A stretch of 64,000 nt of DNA, taken from NCBI GenBank assembly GCA_004293675.1, contig READ01000015.1, positions 290,989 to 354,988 of the forward strand, written 5' to 3'. Shown here one piece after another: positions 20,708 to 31,819 of the stretch. Under the pieces are notes generated by a model that was not told the DNA's origin, did not search any database, and saw nothing but the letters and a program-made list of their open reading frames with translations. Within the stretch, counting starts at the first letter, position 1. Every line of letters starts with the position of its first letter. The stretch is from Betaproteobacteria bacterium. Lineage in GTDB: Bacteria; Pseudomonadota; Gammaproteobacteria; Burkholderiales; Casimicrobiaceae. The position numbers and the translations under genes were made by a program.

Positions 20708-23473
20708 TTAGCGCCCAACAAATACCGAAACACTTCTCGCGGGCACTTTGAACACGCCCGCGCTCGGCTCAAACAACGCTTCCGTTCGAATTCGCTGGTC
20801 CGAAGCCTCGTTGGACGCCAACACCGGATGTAGCGTCAGCGCTGCACCTTTCAAATCAGACACGACGATCTGCTGCGGCACTTTATCGACGTTAATGACG
20901 TAAACCAGCGCTTTGAAATTCGCGCCCGGATAGTTTGCGCCGTCCAGTCGTGCGGCAACAACCGTGGGCACCTGCTGCGATCCGGTGTTCAAAAACGTGA
21001 GCCTTTGCTTGATTTCAGCGGCGCTGCGCAATCGAAACAACGACGTGCTCGAGCGAATCCTCAGCAAATCGCGAAATGCGTCACGGGACCACGCAATGTC
21101 CTTGGCGCTGGGCTTGATCGTGGACGTATTGAGGCGTGGCTCAATCATCGCCCAGTTTGAGCCGTTGTCATCTTTGCGGGGCAATCCCGTCGCGAAGTAG
21201 TTGTCTTGATACGTCCAGTCGAGTCGATTAAACCAGTCGCCAGAATCGTAGCTGTTGCGATCCATTGATTTGCTTCGAAGCACGTCGATGCCCGCGTGAA
21301 AATACGCAACACCTTGGCTAAACGCGGTGAGCGCGGCACCCAGAATTTGCACGCGCGCACGATCCTCGGAAGTGGTGTTGAGCGGCAGTTTGTACGCGTT
21401 GAGATCGAAGAGCGTTTCGTTGTCGTGATTTTCAACGTAGTTCACCACTTCGCCGGGCTGCGTTACGTAACCCGCAGGCGCACCGTTGTAATCGATTGTC
21501 TCTAACGTGACGATTTGATCGCGATAGTTTTTCATCGAGTAGTCGCGGATCGACCCGGCGAGCCCGACGCGAATCATGTCAGCGGTTCGCACTAAATCCT
21601 CGCGTGATTGTGAGGTACCGGCGAGCGCGTTGGGGTCGTAGTGCATGCCGTTCAGAAAGCCTTGATTTCGAACAAGCGCTTCCGCATTGTCGCCATACCC
21701 ACCGCCGCGCGCCGCATCACGCCCGCGATCCGTAAATGTGCCAATGCCCGATCCGTTGAGTGACAACTGCGACGCCTGTTTAAAGCGTTTGCCGTTCTCC
21801 ACTTCGCCAAAATTCCAACCCTCACCGATGAACTGAATATCGCGCCCGAGCTCCGTTTTGAGCCGCTGCTGCAATCGCTCCATCGCCGCGCGCGGCTGAT
21901 GGCCCATCAAATCAAACCGAAACGAATCCATCTTGTAGTGCTTCGCCCACAGCAGCACCGAATCCGACATCAACTTTTCCATCATCATGTGTTCAGTCGC
22001 CGTGTTGTCGCAACACGTTGACATCTCGACTTTCCCATCGGCATTCAATCGATGGTAGTAGCCGGGCACGACACGATCGAGCACTGATTTTTCGTTTTGA
22101 CCCGAGCTCGACATGTGGTTGTAGACCACATCCATACCCACCCGAAGACCGATGGCGTTGAGCGACTGCACCATGCGCCGAAGCTCAATGATGCGCTGCG
22201 CGGCGTTCATCGCATCGCTTGCGAAACTGCCCTCGGGCGCGTTGAAATGCAGCGGGTCATAGCCCCAGTTGTAGCAATCACGATCTTTGGTCGCAATGAC
22301 CGCTGCTTGTTGCGCTTCGCTGCTTGCTCCGCCCTGAATGGTGGGGCTGACGCAACCCTGCTCCGGCACCGTGGCCAAGTCAAACACGGGCAGCAAATGG
22401 ATATCAGTCATTCCCGCACGCGACAACGCTTGCAGATGTCGCATGCCATTGGATTGCTGCTCGGTAAACGCCAAGTATTTGCCGCGATTGGCTGCGGAGA
22501 CCGTCGCGTCGTTGATCGAAAAATCGCGCACATGCAATTCGTAGATCGTCATGTCGGTCGGGTGTTTTACGCGCTGCGGCGCTGCGGCATTCTTCCACCC
22601 GTGCGGCGCATACTTCGCGTCGTTCAAATCGATGATTGCGCTGCGCTTCGAATCCGCTGACAAACTCACCGAATACGGATCGGTCACACGATTCCTTACG
22701 ATGCCAACGCCGTTGACCCAAACGTCGACCAAGTACAAGTAATACTTGCCCTCGAATTGACCGCGTAGCTTCGCGCTCCACGCGCCGTTTGAGGCCTGAA
22801 ATTTCATCGGCAACGTCGCTGACGCCGCGCTCGTCGGCGAATCAAAAACGCACAGCGAAACACGTTGCGCCGTGGGTGCCCACACTTGGAACGCTGTTTG
22901 CTTTCGCTGCGCAGTCGCACCCAAAGCAGTCAGTGACGCGGCCTCTGCGTAGAGATCATCGAGCGCGCCGGGCGATTGCAGCGTGGTCGCTGCAATCACG
23001 CGCCTGTTGCCATCTTCGCGGACAAGCACAAGTTGCGCGCGATGCAGCGCTGCCAATTGGGAGCGACTGACGTTGGGCACGTCGAGCGTTGCGCCCGCGT
23101 CCACATGGCGAAACCGCTCATTGAGCGGCGCTGGAAGCGCTGTGCTGCGAACCTTGAGCGGTATGTCGCCCTCTGCGCCCTCGACGGTCTTACCGACCGT
23201 TGCGACGACCGAAGCGGCATTGGAAAAGTAGAGACGAAACGCACCTTCGCCCGAAACGCCTGGCCAACGCAGTGTGGTGGCTGAAAACCAAATCGCTCGT
23301 GCGTCTAAACGATCGCCGACTTGCCTAGAGAGCGTCTGAGCAAATGCCTCACTGTTGCAATCGGAAAGCGCCGCATCGCGCAGCCGTTCACTAAACGCCG
23401 TCGTACTGAACGATGCGACCACTAAGGCAATCGCACTGAATGAACTCACTCCAAACTTCCAACGCATGCGCAA
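20708..23473 (-). CDS. pulA: Pullulanase-type alpha-1,6-glucosidase, exported
   Basis: GH13 enzyme that cuts alpha-1,6 branch points in pullulan, amylopectin or limit dextrins. The product is 921 residues, starting with a signal peptide (hydrophobic core FSAIALVVASFSTTAFS), so it works in the periplasm or outside. The layout follows the PulA type: N-terminal beta domains, a CBM48-like module (TAFQVWAPTAQRVSLCVF, near residue 190) and a TIM barrel. Catalytic residues are nucleophile Asp521 in FRFDLMGHQP, acid/base Glu551 in IGEGWNFGEV and a transition-state Asp in VENHDNET. The YNHMSSSG motif also fits. It is separated from malQ by an intergenic repeat element and may have its own promoter. 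Confidence 0.92.
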   Translation of the reverse strand: MRMRWKFGVSSFSAIALVVASFSTTAFSERLRDAALSDCNSEAFAQTLSRQVGDRLDARAIWFSATTLRWPGVSGEGAFRLYFSNAASVVATVGKTVEGAEGDIPLKVRSTALPAPLNERFRHVDAGATLDVPNVSRSQLAALHRAQLVLVREDGNRRVIAATTLQSPGALDDLYAEAASLTALGATAQRKQTAFQVWAPTAQRVSLCVFDSPTSAASATLPMKFQASNGAWSAKLRGQFEGKYYLYLVDVWVNGVGIVRNRVTDPYSVSLSADSKRSAIIDLNDAKYAPHGWKNAAAPQRVKHPTDMTIYELHVRDFSINDATVSAANRGKYLAFTEQQSNGMRHLQALSRAGMTDIHLLPVFDLATVPEQGCVSPTIQGGASSEAQQAAVIATKDRDCYNWGYDPLHFNAPEGSFASDAMNAAQRIIELRRMVQSLNAIGLRVGMDVVYNHMSSSGQNEKSVLDRVVPGYYHRLNADGKVEMSTCCDNTATEHMMMEKLMSDSVLLWAKHYKMDSFRFDLMGHQPRAAMERLQQRLKTELGRDIQFIGEGWNFGEVENGKRFKQASQLSLNGSGIGTFTDRGRDAARGGGYGDNAEALVRNQGFLNGMHYDPNALAGTSQSREDLVRTADMIRVGLAGSIRDYSMKNYRDQIVTLETIDYNGAPAGYVTQPGEVVNYVENHDNETLFDLNAYKLPLNTTSEDRARVQILGAALTAFSQGVAYFHAGIDVLRSKSMDRNSYDSGDWFNRLDWTYQDNYFATGLPRKDDNGSNWAMIEPRLNTSTIKPSAKDIAWSRDAFRDLLRIRSSTSLFRLRSAAEIKQRLTFLNTGSQQVPTVVAARLDGANYPGANFKALVYVINVDKVPQQIVVSDLKGAALTLHPVLASNEASDQRIRTEALFEPSAGVFKVPARSVSVFVGR

Positions 23474-23793
23474 CTCCTTGGCTCGGGCGGCGATAGACAG
23501 GGCTGCCCGCTGCGAAGCATTCTAGGGTCGGTAGCGTCGCGTCGGTGATGCGTTTGTGGCGTCGGATCGGTGCTGCGAAAAAGAACGAATGCTACGGTTC
23601 AGGCTCGAAATGACGCTATTGCCGTGTGAAATTAGAGTCGAATACGAGCTTTAATACATACGGCCCGACGAAATAAGGGGCGTATTGTAGAAAATCGATT
23701 TTTCGCTTGCCCAAAATATCTTATGCAACCCCTTATTCGACGGGACATACGATGGTAGAGCTGTATAAGCTTACGTATTCCCGTTTATCGCAA
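23474..23793. other. Intergenic region between pullulanase and malQ
   Basis: 320 bp with no gene recognised. It contains the best-formed AATAAGG-type element (23664-23744), and presumably the promoter of the pullulanase gene, for which no clear boxes were found. Confidence 0.5.
23664..23744. repeat. AATAAGG-type inverted-repeat element, copy 3
   Basis: 81 bp with terminal arms CCCGACGAAATAAGGGG (23664-23680) and CCCCTTATTCGACGGG (23729-23744), inverted with one gap and one mismatch. The interior is AT-rich. This is the clearest copy of the family. Confidence 0.75.
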
Positions 23794-25305
23794 TCAACCG
23801 TAACGAATTAACGATTCGTCCGCTCGACCGCTCGCGGCGGTGATGAGTCCCAGTACACGGGAAACTTCGGGCGTCATCGCGCGCCATTGAAAGCGCCACG
23901 TCCAGTTGTTGCCGCCAAGCGTGCCAGGAATGTTCATGCGCTGTGGCGCACCGAGCCCCAGTATGTCCTGCAATGGATACGCCGCAATTTTCGCTACCGA
24001 ATTGCATGCGGCACGAATCATCGCCCAATGAATATCCGCCGCGCCCGCCACCAGGTAGGCCCCCGCAAACGCGCGCTCATGTTCCGGCGCTTGATCCCAC
24101 CAACCGCGCGCGGTGTCGTTGTCGTGGGTGCCGGTATAGGCCACGCAATTGGTTGTGTAGTTGTGCGGCAAAAACTCATGCGTGCCGTCGCCGCCAAAGG
24201 CAAACTGTACGATTTTCATTCCCGGAAAGCCGGTGCTATCCCGAAGTGCCTCAACGTCTGGCGTGATGAGTCCTAAGTCCTCAGCAACCACAGGCACCTT
24301 TCCGAGCGCACGTTCAATCGCATCAAACAACGCGAGCCCGGGGCCTGGCACCCAGCGCCCATCGCGTGCCGTGGGGCACGTCACTGGAATTTCCCAGTAA
24401 CCCGCAAAGCCACGGAAATGATCGATGCGAAACAAGTCCGCATGCGACATCGCGCGCTTCAATCGGAGCGACCACCAAGCAAAATCCTCAGCCGCCATCT
24501 TGTCCCAGCGATACAGCGGATTGCCCCAGCGCTGGCCGTCGGGCGTAAAGCCATCGGGCGGCACGCCGGCAATGACTGTGGGTTGATCGGCGTCATCCAA
24601 AAAGTACAAATCGGGTCGCGCCCAACAATCCGCGCTGTGATGCGCAATGAAAATGGGCAGGTCGCCCATCAAAGCAATACCTCGCTCATTGGCGTAACTG
24701 CGGATGGCCACGGCCTGCGTGTCGAAGCACCACTGCACAAAAGACCAAAATTCGATCTCCGCGGCATGCTGTTTTTTTGCAGCGTCCATCGCTGCAGGCA
24801 CACGTTTGCGCAGCGGCGCAGCCCAATCCCACCAGCACGCGCCGCTATGCGCAGTTTCAAGCGCCATGAACAATGCGTAGTCATCAAGCCAGTACGCTTG
24901 TGCTTTGCGCCACAGCGTGAATGCGGCGCGATCAGCGGCGGTTACGCGAGCACTAAATCCCGCAAACGCCTCGCGCAGTCGCGCAATGCGCCAAGGCACC
25001 ACGCGCGCAAAGTCAACGCGGTCAGGGTCAAACGCCTCAGCCATCGGCGCACTCAACCAGCCACGTTCTATGAGCGGCTCTAGCGCCACCATGAGCGGAC
25101 TGCCCGCAAACGCCGACACGCTTTGGTACGGCGAATCGCCGGGGCCAATCGGGGTCGTTGGCAACCATTGCCACATCGATTGCCCCGTTGCGGCGAGCCA
25201 ATCCACGAAACGATAGGCATCAGGCCCCAGATCGCCGACGCCATGCGGCCCCGGCAAAGACGTTGGATGAAGAATGACGCCAGCGGCGCGGTCAGGTAAT
25301 TTCAT
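23794..25305 (-). CDS. malQ: 4-alpha-glucanotransferase (amylomaltase)
   Basis: Transfers 4-alpha-glucan chains between maltooligosaccharides, releasing glucose and making longer dextrins for phosphorolysis. It belongs to GH77, and the product is 503 residues, the short bacterial form. The N-terminus RAAGVILHPTSLPGPHGVGDLG is diagnostic. The catalytic region shows FRIDHFRGFAGYWEIP (nucleophile Asp), VVAEDLG (acid/base Glu) and YTGTHDNDTARGW (third Asp). A cytoplasmic location is expected because no signal peptide is present. The gene lies 31 bp after glgX on the same strand and is probably the last of the glgP-glgB-glgX-malQ operon. Confidence 0.96.
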   Translation of the reverse strand: MKLPDRAAGVILHPTSLPGPHGVGDLGPDAYRFVDWLAATGQSMWQWLPTTPIGPGDSPYQSVSAFAGSPLMVALEPLIERGWLSAPMAEAFDPDRVDFARVVPWRIARLREAFAGFSARVTAADRAAFTLWRKAQAYWLDDYALFMALETAHSGACWWDWAAPLRKRVPAAMDAAKKQHAAEIEFWSFVQWCFDTQAVAIRSYANERGIALMGDLPIFIAHHSADCWARPDLYFLDDADQPTVIAGVPPDGFTPDGQRWGNPLYRWDKMAAEDFAWWSLRLKRAMSHADLFRIDHFRGFAGYWEIPVTCPTARDGRWVPGPGLALFDAIERALGKVPVVAEDLGLITPDVEALRDSTGFPGMKIVQFAFGGDGTHEFLPHNYTTNCVAYTGTHDNDTARGWWDQAPEHERAFAGAYLVAGAADIHWAMIRAACNSVAKIAAYPLQDILGLGAPQRMNIPGTLGGNNWTWRFQWRAMTPEVSRVLGLITAASGRADESLIRYG

Positions 25306-25336
25306 ACGAAAAACAGTACGGATTGAATTGAGAAAA

Positions 25337-27367
25337 TTAAGCGCGCAACACCACTACGGCGCGCGACGGCATCATAAACACGCTGCCAGACACCGCATCG
25401 CCCGACGAAGCGCTCACGAACGCCCGTGAGCTGTCGAGCACCACGCGCCAGGAACCCTCGGGCAAGCAAAATTCGCTGGCTTCGGCATGCGGATTGAACG
25501 CGATAAAGAATTGATGAGGCCAGTTGGATGCGCCGTGAAGGACACAAGCAAATGCGCGCTCATGCCGCGACTGCCACTGCTCATGGGACATGGTGCAGCC
25601 ATTGGGCGCGCGCCACGCAACGGTGGGTGTGCAGCCATCGGTAAGCTCGCCCAACCACTGGTTGTGGCGCAGTAGGGCTTCGCTGCGACGTAGCGCCAAC
25701 ACACGCGAAACAAATTCGCAAAACGACGTATCCGCACGATCCCAATCGAGCCACGTCGTCTCGTTATCAAGGCAGTACGGATTGTTGTTGCCGCCCTGTG
25801 AATTGCCAATTTCGTCGCCTGCGCAGATCATCGGCGTGCCCTGCGACAGCAACAAGGTTGCCATCATTGCTCGGCGCACGCGAGCGCGCAGTTCGGTGAT
25901 TGCAGCATCGGCGCTCTCGCCCTCAACACCGAAATTCATGCACGGCTCATCGCCGCGACCATCGCGATTGCCTTCGCCGTTAGCGCGATTGTGTTTGGTG
26001 CTGAAACTCACCATGTCCATCAACGTAAAACCGTCGTGCACGCTGATGAAATTGACGGATGCCGTTGGGCGTCGCTGCGCGCTGGCAAAGAGCTCACTGG
26101 ATGCCGTAAATCGCCGCGCCAGTTCGCCGCGCGTCGTTGCGCCGTCAAGCCAGTAGCGGCGCACCGCATCGCGATACTTGTCGTTCCACTCAAACCACCC
26201 GGCAGGAAAATTGCCCACCTGATAACCGTCCGAGCCAATGTCCCACGGCTCGGCAATCAAGCGCACGGTGGAGAGTACGGGGTCTTGTTTGAGTGCAACG
26301 AAAAACGCAGCGTTTCGATCGTAGTGTTGCGCCGTGCGTCCGAGGACTGGCGCTAAATCAAAGCGAAATCCATCGACCCCCATCACGTTCACCCAGTACC
26401 GGAGTGAATCCAAAACGAACTGCGTGACGCGCGGATGCTGCACATTGAGCGTGTTGCCGCAGCCCGTCAAATTCTCGGCGCGCGCAAGATCGTTTCGCTC
26501 CAACCGATACCAACTCTTGTTGTCGAGCCCTCGAAACGAAAGGGTTGCGCCCTGTTCGCTACCTTCGGGTGTGTGGTTGTAGACCACATCGAGCAGCACT
26601 TCGAAGCTGTGCTCATGGAGCACCTCGACCATACGACGAAACTCTTCGTTGGCAGCAACGGGATCATCGGGCGTCATCGATAACCGCGGCTCGACGCTGA
26701 AAAACCCTAGCGTGTTGTAGCCCCAATAATTGGACATACCACGTTCAACGAGTGACGGTTCATCCAGCCGATATTGCACAGGAAGCAGCGACAAACTCGT
26801 CACTCCCAAGCGCTTCAGATGCGCAATCGAATCCGCATGGGCAAGCCCGGCATAAGTGCCGCGCAGCGCCGGTGGAATCGACGTGTTGGTAGCGCTAAAT
26901 CCTTTGACGTGAACTTCGTAAATCACCGCTTCAGCATCTGGCAAGCGCGCGAGCCGCCGAGCGGGTGCAAGCTCTGGGGCAACGAGCGCCTTCAATGCAA
27001 TCGTTGCGTTGTCGACCGAATTGTCGCCGCGATGCGCGCCGCCCCATTGATGTTTGCCAACGATAGCCCGCGCGTAGGGATCGAGCAAAAGCTTGTGCTC
27101 GTTGAATCGATGCCCCGATTCCGGCGCGTAGTCACCATGGGCGCGGTAGCCATAGATCAAGCCACATTGCGCGCCTTGCAAAAACCCATGAAACACCCCT
27201 GCGAACGGTCCGTGCAACGAGTAGCGCGTTTCGCCCCGCTCATCGAATACGCACAGCTCAACGCTTCGCGCATGATCGGAAAACACCGCGAAGTTAACGC
27301 CGCCATCGCGAACATGCGCGCCAAATGGGTACGGCAATCCCTCGAAGCATTCCATCGCAGCGCTCAT
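25337..27367 (-). CDS. glgX: Glycogen debranching enzyme, isoamylase type
   Basis: Hydrolyses alpha-1,6 links of short branches left on phosphorylase limit dextrin. The product is 676 residues: a CBM48 domain ([33 protein letters not shown]), then the GH13 barrel. Catalytic motifs are [21 protein letters not shown] and [12 protein letters not shown], and [12 protein letters not shown] is the first conserved GH13 region. The ATG overlaps the stop codon of glgB by four bases, so the two are translationally coupled. Isoamylase-like TreX is an alternative name for the same family; the glycogen setting favours GlgX. Confidence 0.94.
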   Translation of the reverse strand: MSAAMECFEGLPYPFGAHVRDGGVNFAVFSDHARSVELCVFDERGETRYSLHGPFAGVFHGFLQGAQCGLIYGYRAHGDYAPESGHRFNEHKLLLDPYARAIVGKHQWGGAHRGDNSVDNATIALKALVAPELAPARRLARLPDAEAVIYEVHVKGFSATNTSIPPALRGTYAGLAHADSIAHLKRLGVTSLSLLPVQYRLDEPSLVERGMSNYWGYNTLGFFSVEPRLSMTPDDPVAANEEFRRMVEVLHEHSFEVLLDVVYNHTPEGSEQGATLSFRGLDNKSWYRLERNDLARAENLTGCGNTLNVQHPRVTQFVLDSLRYWVNVMGVDGFRFDLAPVLGRTAQHYDRNAAFFVALKQDPVLSTVRLIAEPWDIGSDGYQVGNFPAGWFEWNDKYRDAVRRYWLDGATTRGELARRFTASSELFASAQRRPTASVNFISVHDGFTLMDMVSFSTKHNRANGEGNRDGRGDEPCMNFGVEGESADAAITELRARVRRAMMATLLLSQGTPMICAGDEIGNSQGGNNNPYCLDNETTWLDWDRADTSFCEFVSRVLALRRSEALLRHNQWLGELTDGCTPTVAWRAPNGCTMSHEQWQSRHERAFACVLHGASNWPHQFFIAFNPHAEASEFCLPEGSWRVVLDSSRAFVSASSGDAVSGSVFMMPSRAVVVLRA

Positions 27368-29187
27368 TCGACCGACAAAAAGAGCGTGGCTAATGGCGGA
27401 ACCGTTAGCGTCACTGAACGCCCTTTTCCTTCCGTTGCTGCAACCATGATGGGTGCCGCCAAATTGCCCACGTTGCTACCGCCGTAATGCGCCGAATCGG
27501 TGTTCAACAGTTCGCGCACCGCGGTGGCGTCGCTCGGCAGCGCGATCCGATAATTTTCACGCACCATCGGCGTGAAATTGCTCACAACGAGCATTCGTTT
27601 TCCGGCGCCATCGAGCCGCAACCAAGCAAACACCGACTGCGATTCATCGTCACCCACCAACCATTGAAATCCCCGCGCATCGCAATCGAGCGCGTGCAAT
27701 GCGCTGTTGTCGCGATACAGTCGATTTAAATCCCCAATCAGGCGCCCAACACCCGCGTGCTTGGAATCATTGCTCAGAGGCCACGGCAATTCCACATCGT
27801 GATTCCATTCGCCGGGCTGCGCAAATTCCTGTCCCATAAACAGCAATTTTTTCCCAGGATGCCCCCACATAAATCCGTAGTAAGCGCGCAAGTTCGCAAA
27901 GCGCTGCCACTCATCCCCCGGCATCCGCCCAAGGATGGAATGCTTGCCATGCACCACTTCGTCATGCGATAGCGGCAGCACGAAATTCTCGGAAAAGGCG
28001 TAGGCCAGGCCGAAGGTCATCTTGTTGTGATGCCAGCGTCGATGAATCGGGTCTTCTTGCGCGTAGCGCAGTGTGTCGTTCATCCAGCCCATGTTCCATT
28101 TGAAATGGAAGCCTAGACCGCCGTCGTAGGTCGGCGCCGAGACCTTCGGAAACGCCGTGGATTCTTCGGCGATAGTCATCGCACCGGGACATAGCGTACC
28201 AAGCGTTTCATTGATTTCCTTGAACAAAGAAATCGCCTCAAGATTTTCGCGGCCGCCGAAGGCGTTGGGAATCCACTCGCCCGCCTGCCGCGAATAATCA
28301 CGGTAGAGCATGGACGCTACCGCATCTACGCGTAGCCCATCGATCCCAAAGCGCTCAACCCAATACACCGCGCTGCTCACCAAAAAATCACGCACTTCGA
28401 AGCGACCGAAGTTGTAGATGAGCGTATTCCAATCGCGATGGAAACCTTCTTTCGGATCAGCATATTCATAGAGCGCCGTGCCGTCAAAATTTGCAATGCC
28501 GTGCGCGTCGGATGGGAAATGCGCGGGCACCCAATCAACGATTACGCCAACACCGTGTGCATGACACACGTCAACAAACCGAATCAATGATTCGGGCGAA
28601 CCAAAGCGTGCGCTTGGCGCAAACATACCGAGCGTTTGATAACCCCACGAGCCGTCAAATGGATATTCGCTCACCGGCATGAGCTCAATGTGCGTGAAGC
28701 CCAGCGCTGCAACGTATTGCGGAAGTGACTCCGAGAGCTCATCCCACGAATAAAAGCGGCCATCGTAGTGCCGCTTCCACGATCCGGCATGCAATTCGTA
28801 GATCGATATCGCCGCGTCACGGCGATTGGCGCGTTGACGCTCAGCCGAAAGCGCCCGTTTCGGCGGTAGCGCCGCCACAATGCTCGCCGTTGCCGGACGA
28901 AATTCTGCCGCCCGGGCGTAGGGATCGGCTTTCAGCGGTAGCGCGCGACCTGCTCGATCCGTGACGTGAAATTTGTAACGGTCACCCAGCTTCGCGTGAC
29001 CGACTACGCACTGCCACACGCCGTTGTCGCCTTGACACGTCAGTACATGGTCATTGGAATTCCAGTGGTTGAAGTCACCCACCACGGCAACCCGTGATGC
29101 GTTGGGTGCCCACACCGAAAAGCGCACTCCGTCGCCGTTAGCGAGGGAGTGCGCACCAAAATATTCGAACGAATGAGCGTATGCCAT
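27364..29187 (-). CDS. glgB: 1,4-alpha-glucan branching enzyme
   Basis: Creates alpha-1,6 branches in glycogen by intra- or intermolecular transfer. The product is 607 residues, a short form lacking the extra N-terminal domain of the Escherichia coli enzyme. It begins with the CBM48 domain ([26 protein letters not shown]). The GH13 barrel shows [28 protein letters not shown] with the nucleophile Asp, [10 protein letters not shown] with the acid/base Glu, and [12 protein letters not shown]. It starts nine bases beyond the glgP stop codon and overlaps glgX, pointing to a glgP-glgB-glgX operon. No glgC or glgA occurs in the window, so the chain-elongating enzymes must be elsewhere or of another type. 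Confidence 0.95.
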   Translation of the reverse strand: MAYAHSFEYFGAHSLANGDGVRFSVWAPNASRVAVVGDFNHWNSNDHVLTCQGDNGVWQCVVGHAKLGDRYKFHVTDRAGRALPLKADPYARAAEFRPATASIVAALPPKRALSAERQRANRRDAAISIYELHAGSWKRHYDGRFYSWDELSESLPQYVAALGFTHIELMPVSEYPFDGSWGYQTLGMFAPSARFGSPESLIRFVDVCHAHGVGVIVDWVPAHFPSDAHGIANFDGTALYEYADPKEGFHRDWNTLIYNFGRFEVRDFLVSSAVYWVERFGIDGLRVDAVASMLYRDYSRQAGEWIPNAFGGRENLEAISLFKEINETLGTLCPGAMTIAEESTAFPKVSAPTYDGGLGFHFKWNMGWMNDTLRYAQEDPIHRRWHHNKMTFGLAYAFSENFVLPLSHDEVVHGKHSILGRMPGDEWQRFANLRAYYGFMWGHPGKKLLFMGQEFAQPGEWNHDVELPWPLSNDSKHAGVGRLIGDLNRLYRDNSALHALDCDARGFQWLVGDDESQSVFAWLRLDGAGKRMLVVSNFTPMVRENYRIALPSDATAVRELLNTDSAHYGGSNVGNLAAPIMVAATEGKGRSVTLTVPPLATLFLSVE

Positions 29188-29196
29188 AGCTAAAGT

Positions 29197-31635
29197 CTAG
29201 CCCGGCGCGCGCCACACTTTCTCGATGTATTCGCCAATGGTGCGATCAACGCTGAAAAAGCCCATGCCTGCGACGTTTCGGATCGCCCGCTCGGCCCAAG
29301 CTTTAGGCTGTTGGTAGAGCGCATCGACTTCATTTTGAGCGCGCAGGTAGTCGGCGAAATCGGCCATGAGCAAGTACGGATCGCGCTGCGTGAGCGCTTG
29401 CACGATGCTGCGGTAGCGATCGGGTTCGTCCCACGAAAATACGCCCTCGGCAATGGCGTCGATCACGCCCTTGAGCTGGGCGTTCTCTTCGATGTAGAGC
29501 TTGGGGTCGTAGCCCACCGATTTCATTTGAGCGACGGCGTCGGTACGTAGGCCAAACACGAACATGTTTTCGATGCCCATTTGTTCGGCCATTTCGATGT
29601 TTGCGCCGTCCCACGTGCCAACAGTCAGCGCGCCGTTGAGCGCAAATTTCATGTTGCCCGTACCCGAAGCTTCGGTGCCCGCGGTTGAAATTTGCTCCGA
29701 CAAATCAGCGGCAGGCAAAATGATTTCGGCCAGGCTTACGCTGTAGTTGGGCAAGAACACCACTTTCAATTTGTCACCCACGCGCGAATCGCTGTTGACC
29801 ACACGGCCCACATCGTGAATGAGTTGAATAATTTGCTTGGCCATCACGTAGGCCGACGCCGCTTTGCCCGAAAAAATGACGGTGCGCGGCGTCCATGCGG
29901 CGTTCGGATTGGCGATGATGGCTTGATAGCGCGCGATGACATGCAGCACATTGAGCAATTGCCGCTTGTATTCGTGGATTCGCTTGATTTGCACGTCAAA
30001 TAAGCTGTTGACGTTGACCGCAATGCCCAGTTCGCGGCGAATGTGATCGGCCAATCGTTGCTTGTTTTCGAGCTTCACCGCCATGAAATCCGCGCCAAGC
30101 TGCGCGTCTTTGGCATTGGCCGATAGCGCGCGCAGCTTTGTCAGATCGCCGCGCCATGCGGCGCCAATATTTCGATCGATCAACGCCGAGAGCTTTGGAT
30201 TGGCTTGCGCCAGCCAGCGCCGCGCGGTCACACCGTTGGTGACATTGATGAAGCGCTCGGGCCACATAGCCGCAAAGTCGGAAAAGATGGTTTGCACCAT
30301 CAGCTCTGAATGCAGTGCCGATACACCGTTGACGCGGCTCGATGCCATCATCGCCAAATTAGCCATGCGCACGCGGCGCTCGCCCACTTCGTCGATCAGC
30401 GAGATGCGCTGAATCCGAGTTTCGTCGTCAGGAAATTTTGCGCGAACCTCATCGAGCACCCATTGATTGATCCCGTAGATCACCTCAAGATGGCGCGGCA
30501 ATAGCGCCTCAAGCATGCGTACGGGCCAAGTTTCGAGCGCCTCGGGCATCAAGGTGTGATTGGTGTAGCTTGTCGCTTCGCGAGTGACGCGCCATGCGAC
30601 TGACCACGCTAAACCATGTTCATCAAGCAGTAACCGCATCAGCTCCGCAACGGACAGCGCGGGGTGCGTGTCGTTGAGATGCACTGCGTTGTGCTTGCCC
30701 AGCGCTTCAATATCTCGACCTTCGCGAAGGTGCCGCGCGATCATGTCTTGCAGCGACGCGCTCACTAGGAAAAATTCTTGCTTCAAACGCAACTCGCGTC
30801 CCGCCGCCGTACTGTCATCGGGATAGAGCACCCAGTTGAGTGAGGCCGCACGTTGCACATGCTGCCCAGCCGAGGCGTGCTCGCCCCGCGAAAACGCTAG
30901 GTAGTCGATCGGATCAGCCGCGCTGGCTTGCCACTGCCGAAGCGTTGAAACGCGCTCAGTGTTGTGTCCCGGAACGATGAAGTCGTAGGCGCGGGCGACC
31001 AGTCGCTCCGATGGCACCCACTGGCGCGAATGGGCGTGACCGCTGACCGAGCCCCCGAATCCGACCTCGTATTGCAGCTCTGGGCGAAATAGCTCCCACG
31101 GATTACCGTTCTTGAGCCACGTATCGGGCACTTCGGTTTGACGACCGCCTTGAATTCGCTGCGCGAACATGCCGTGTTCATAGCGCAGTCCGTAGCCAAA
31201 CGATGGCAATCCGAGTGTGGCAAATGAATCAAGGAAACAGGCCGCCAACCGTCCGAGACCGCCGTTGCCCAGCGCGGCATCGGGCTCGCGTTCGACTAAG
31301 GCACCGAAATCGGGCGAAATCGTATCGTTCAATTCAAGCGCCGCTAAAGCGTTGGTCAGTGCGCGCCCCATCAAAAATTCCATCGATAGGTAGTGCACGC
31401 GGCGCGCGCCTTGGCGCTTTGCATCGGCCTGCTGGGTGCGTGCCCAGCGATCGGCCAACAGCGTGCGACAAGCCTCTGAGACGGCTTGTAGCTTGGCCTC
31501 TGGGCTATCGCTATCGCTGCGCTGCGCCAGAGTGCGAGCGATCAGGGAGGAGAATTCGTTGGGTACGTTCAAGGTGTTTTGTGCGTTCACGGTGGACTTA
31601 AACAGTTTTGACAATGGATTGGCCAAACGGGTCAT
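29197..31635 (-). CDS. glgP: Glycogen/maltodextrin phosphorylase
   Basis: Pyridoxal-phosphate enzyme that releases glucose 1-phosphate from the ends of alpha-1,4-glucans. From the ATG at 31635 the product has 812 residues. It contains YLSMEFLMGRALTNAL, NGGLGRLAACFLDS and the cofactor block TEASGTGNMKFALNGALTVGTWDGANIEM, in which the Lys of NMK forms the Schiff base. A TTG at 31653 would add six residues but has no better ribosome-binding site. It is the first gene of the minus-strand operon and diverges from malK across about 180 bp. Glycogen and maltodextrin phosphorylases cannot be told apart from sequence alone. Confidence 0.94.
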   Translation of the reverse strand: MTRLANPLSKLFKSTVNAQNTLNVPNEFSSLIARTLAQRSDSDSPEAKLQAVSEACRTLLADRWARTQQADAKRQGARRVHYLSMEFLMGRALTNALAALELNDTISPDFGALVEREPDAALGNGGLGRLAACFLDSFATLGLPSFGYGLRYEHGMFAQRIQGGRQTEVPDTWLKNGNPWELFRPELQYEVGFGGSVSGHAHSRQWVPSERLVARAYDFIVPGHNTERVSTLRQWQASAADPIDYLAFSRGEHASAGQHVQRAASLNWVLYPDDSTAAGRELRLKQEFFLVSASLQDMIARHLREGRDIEALGKHNAVHLNDTHPALSVAELMRLLLDEHGLAWSVAWRVTREATSYTNHTLMPEALETWPVRMLEALLPRHLEVIYGINQWVLDEVRAKFPDDETRIQRISLIDEVGERRVRMANLAMMASSRVNGVSALHSELMVQTIFSDFAAMWPERFINVTNGVTARRWLAQANPKLSALIDRNIGAAWRGDLTKLRALSANAKDAQLGADFMAVKLENKQRLADHIRRELGIAVNVNSLFDVQIKRIHEYKRQLLNVLHVIARYQAIIANPNAAWTPRTVIFSGKAASAYVMAKQIIQLIHDVGRVVNSDSRVGDKLKVVFLPNYSVSLAEIILPAADLSEQISTAGTEASGTGNMKFALNGALTVGTWDGANIEMAEQMGIENMFVFGLRTDAVAQMKSVGYDPKLYIEENAQLKGVIDAIAEGVFSWDEPDRYRSIVQALTQRDPYLLMADFADYLRAQNEVDALYQQPKAWAERAIRNVAGMGFFSVDRTIGEYIEKVWRAPG

Positions 31636-31734
31636 GACAGCCTTAGGTTGCAAAGTTCAACGCGATTCTATGAGCTGTAGTATTGGCTAGCTCAGAACTA
31701 GTTTCGGCGCACTACAGCGCGTATATTCGACGCA

Positions 31735-31805
31735 ACAAACCCGCAGAGGAGCGGTGTTTGTAAGGTAGTAACGCATAGCGCTGTCGCAATCGGCCATTCG
31801 ACAGC
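31735..31805 (+). promoter_or_regulatory. Two hairpins in the malK leader
   Basis: Hairpin 1 pairs 31735-31744 with 31751-31761 (ACAAACCCGC, one bulged base, loop AGAGGA). Hairpin 2 is a perfect 7-bp stem GCTGTCG/CGACAGC (31780-31786 and 31799-31805). The second ends one base before the strong Shine-Dalgarno AAAAGGAGGGG (31807-31817). They could be operators or RNA control elements; their function is inferred from position only. Confidence 0.45.
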
Positions 31806-31819
31806 CAAAAGGAGGGGCC

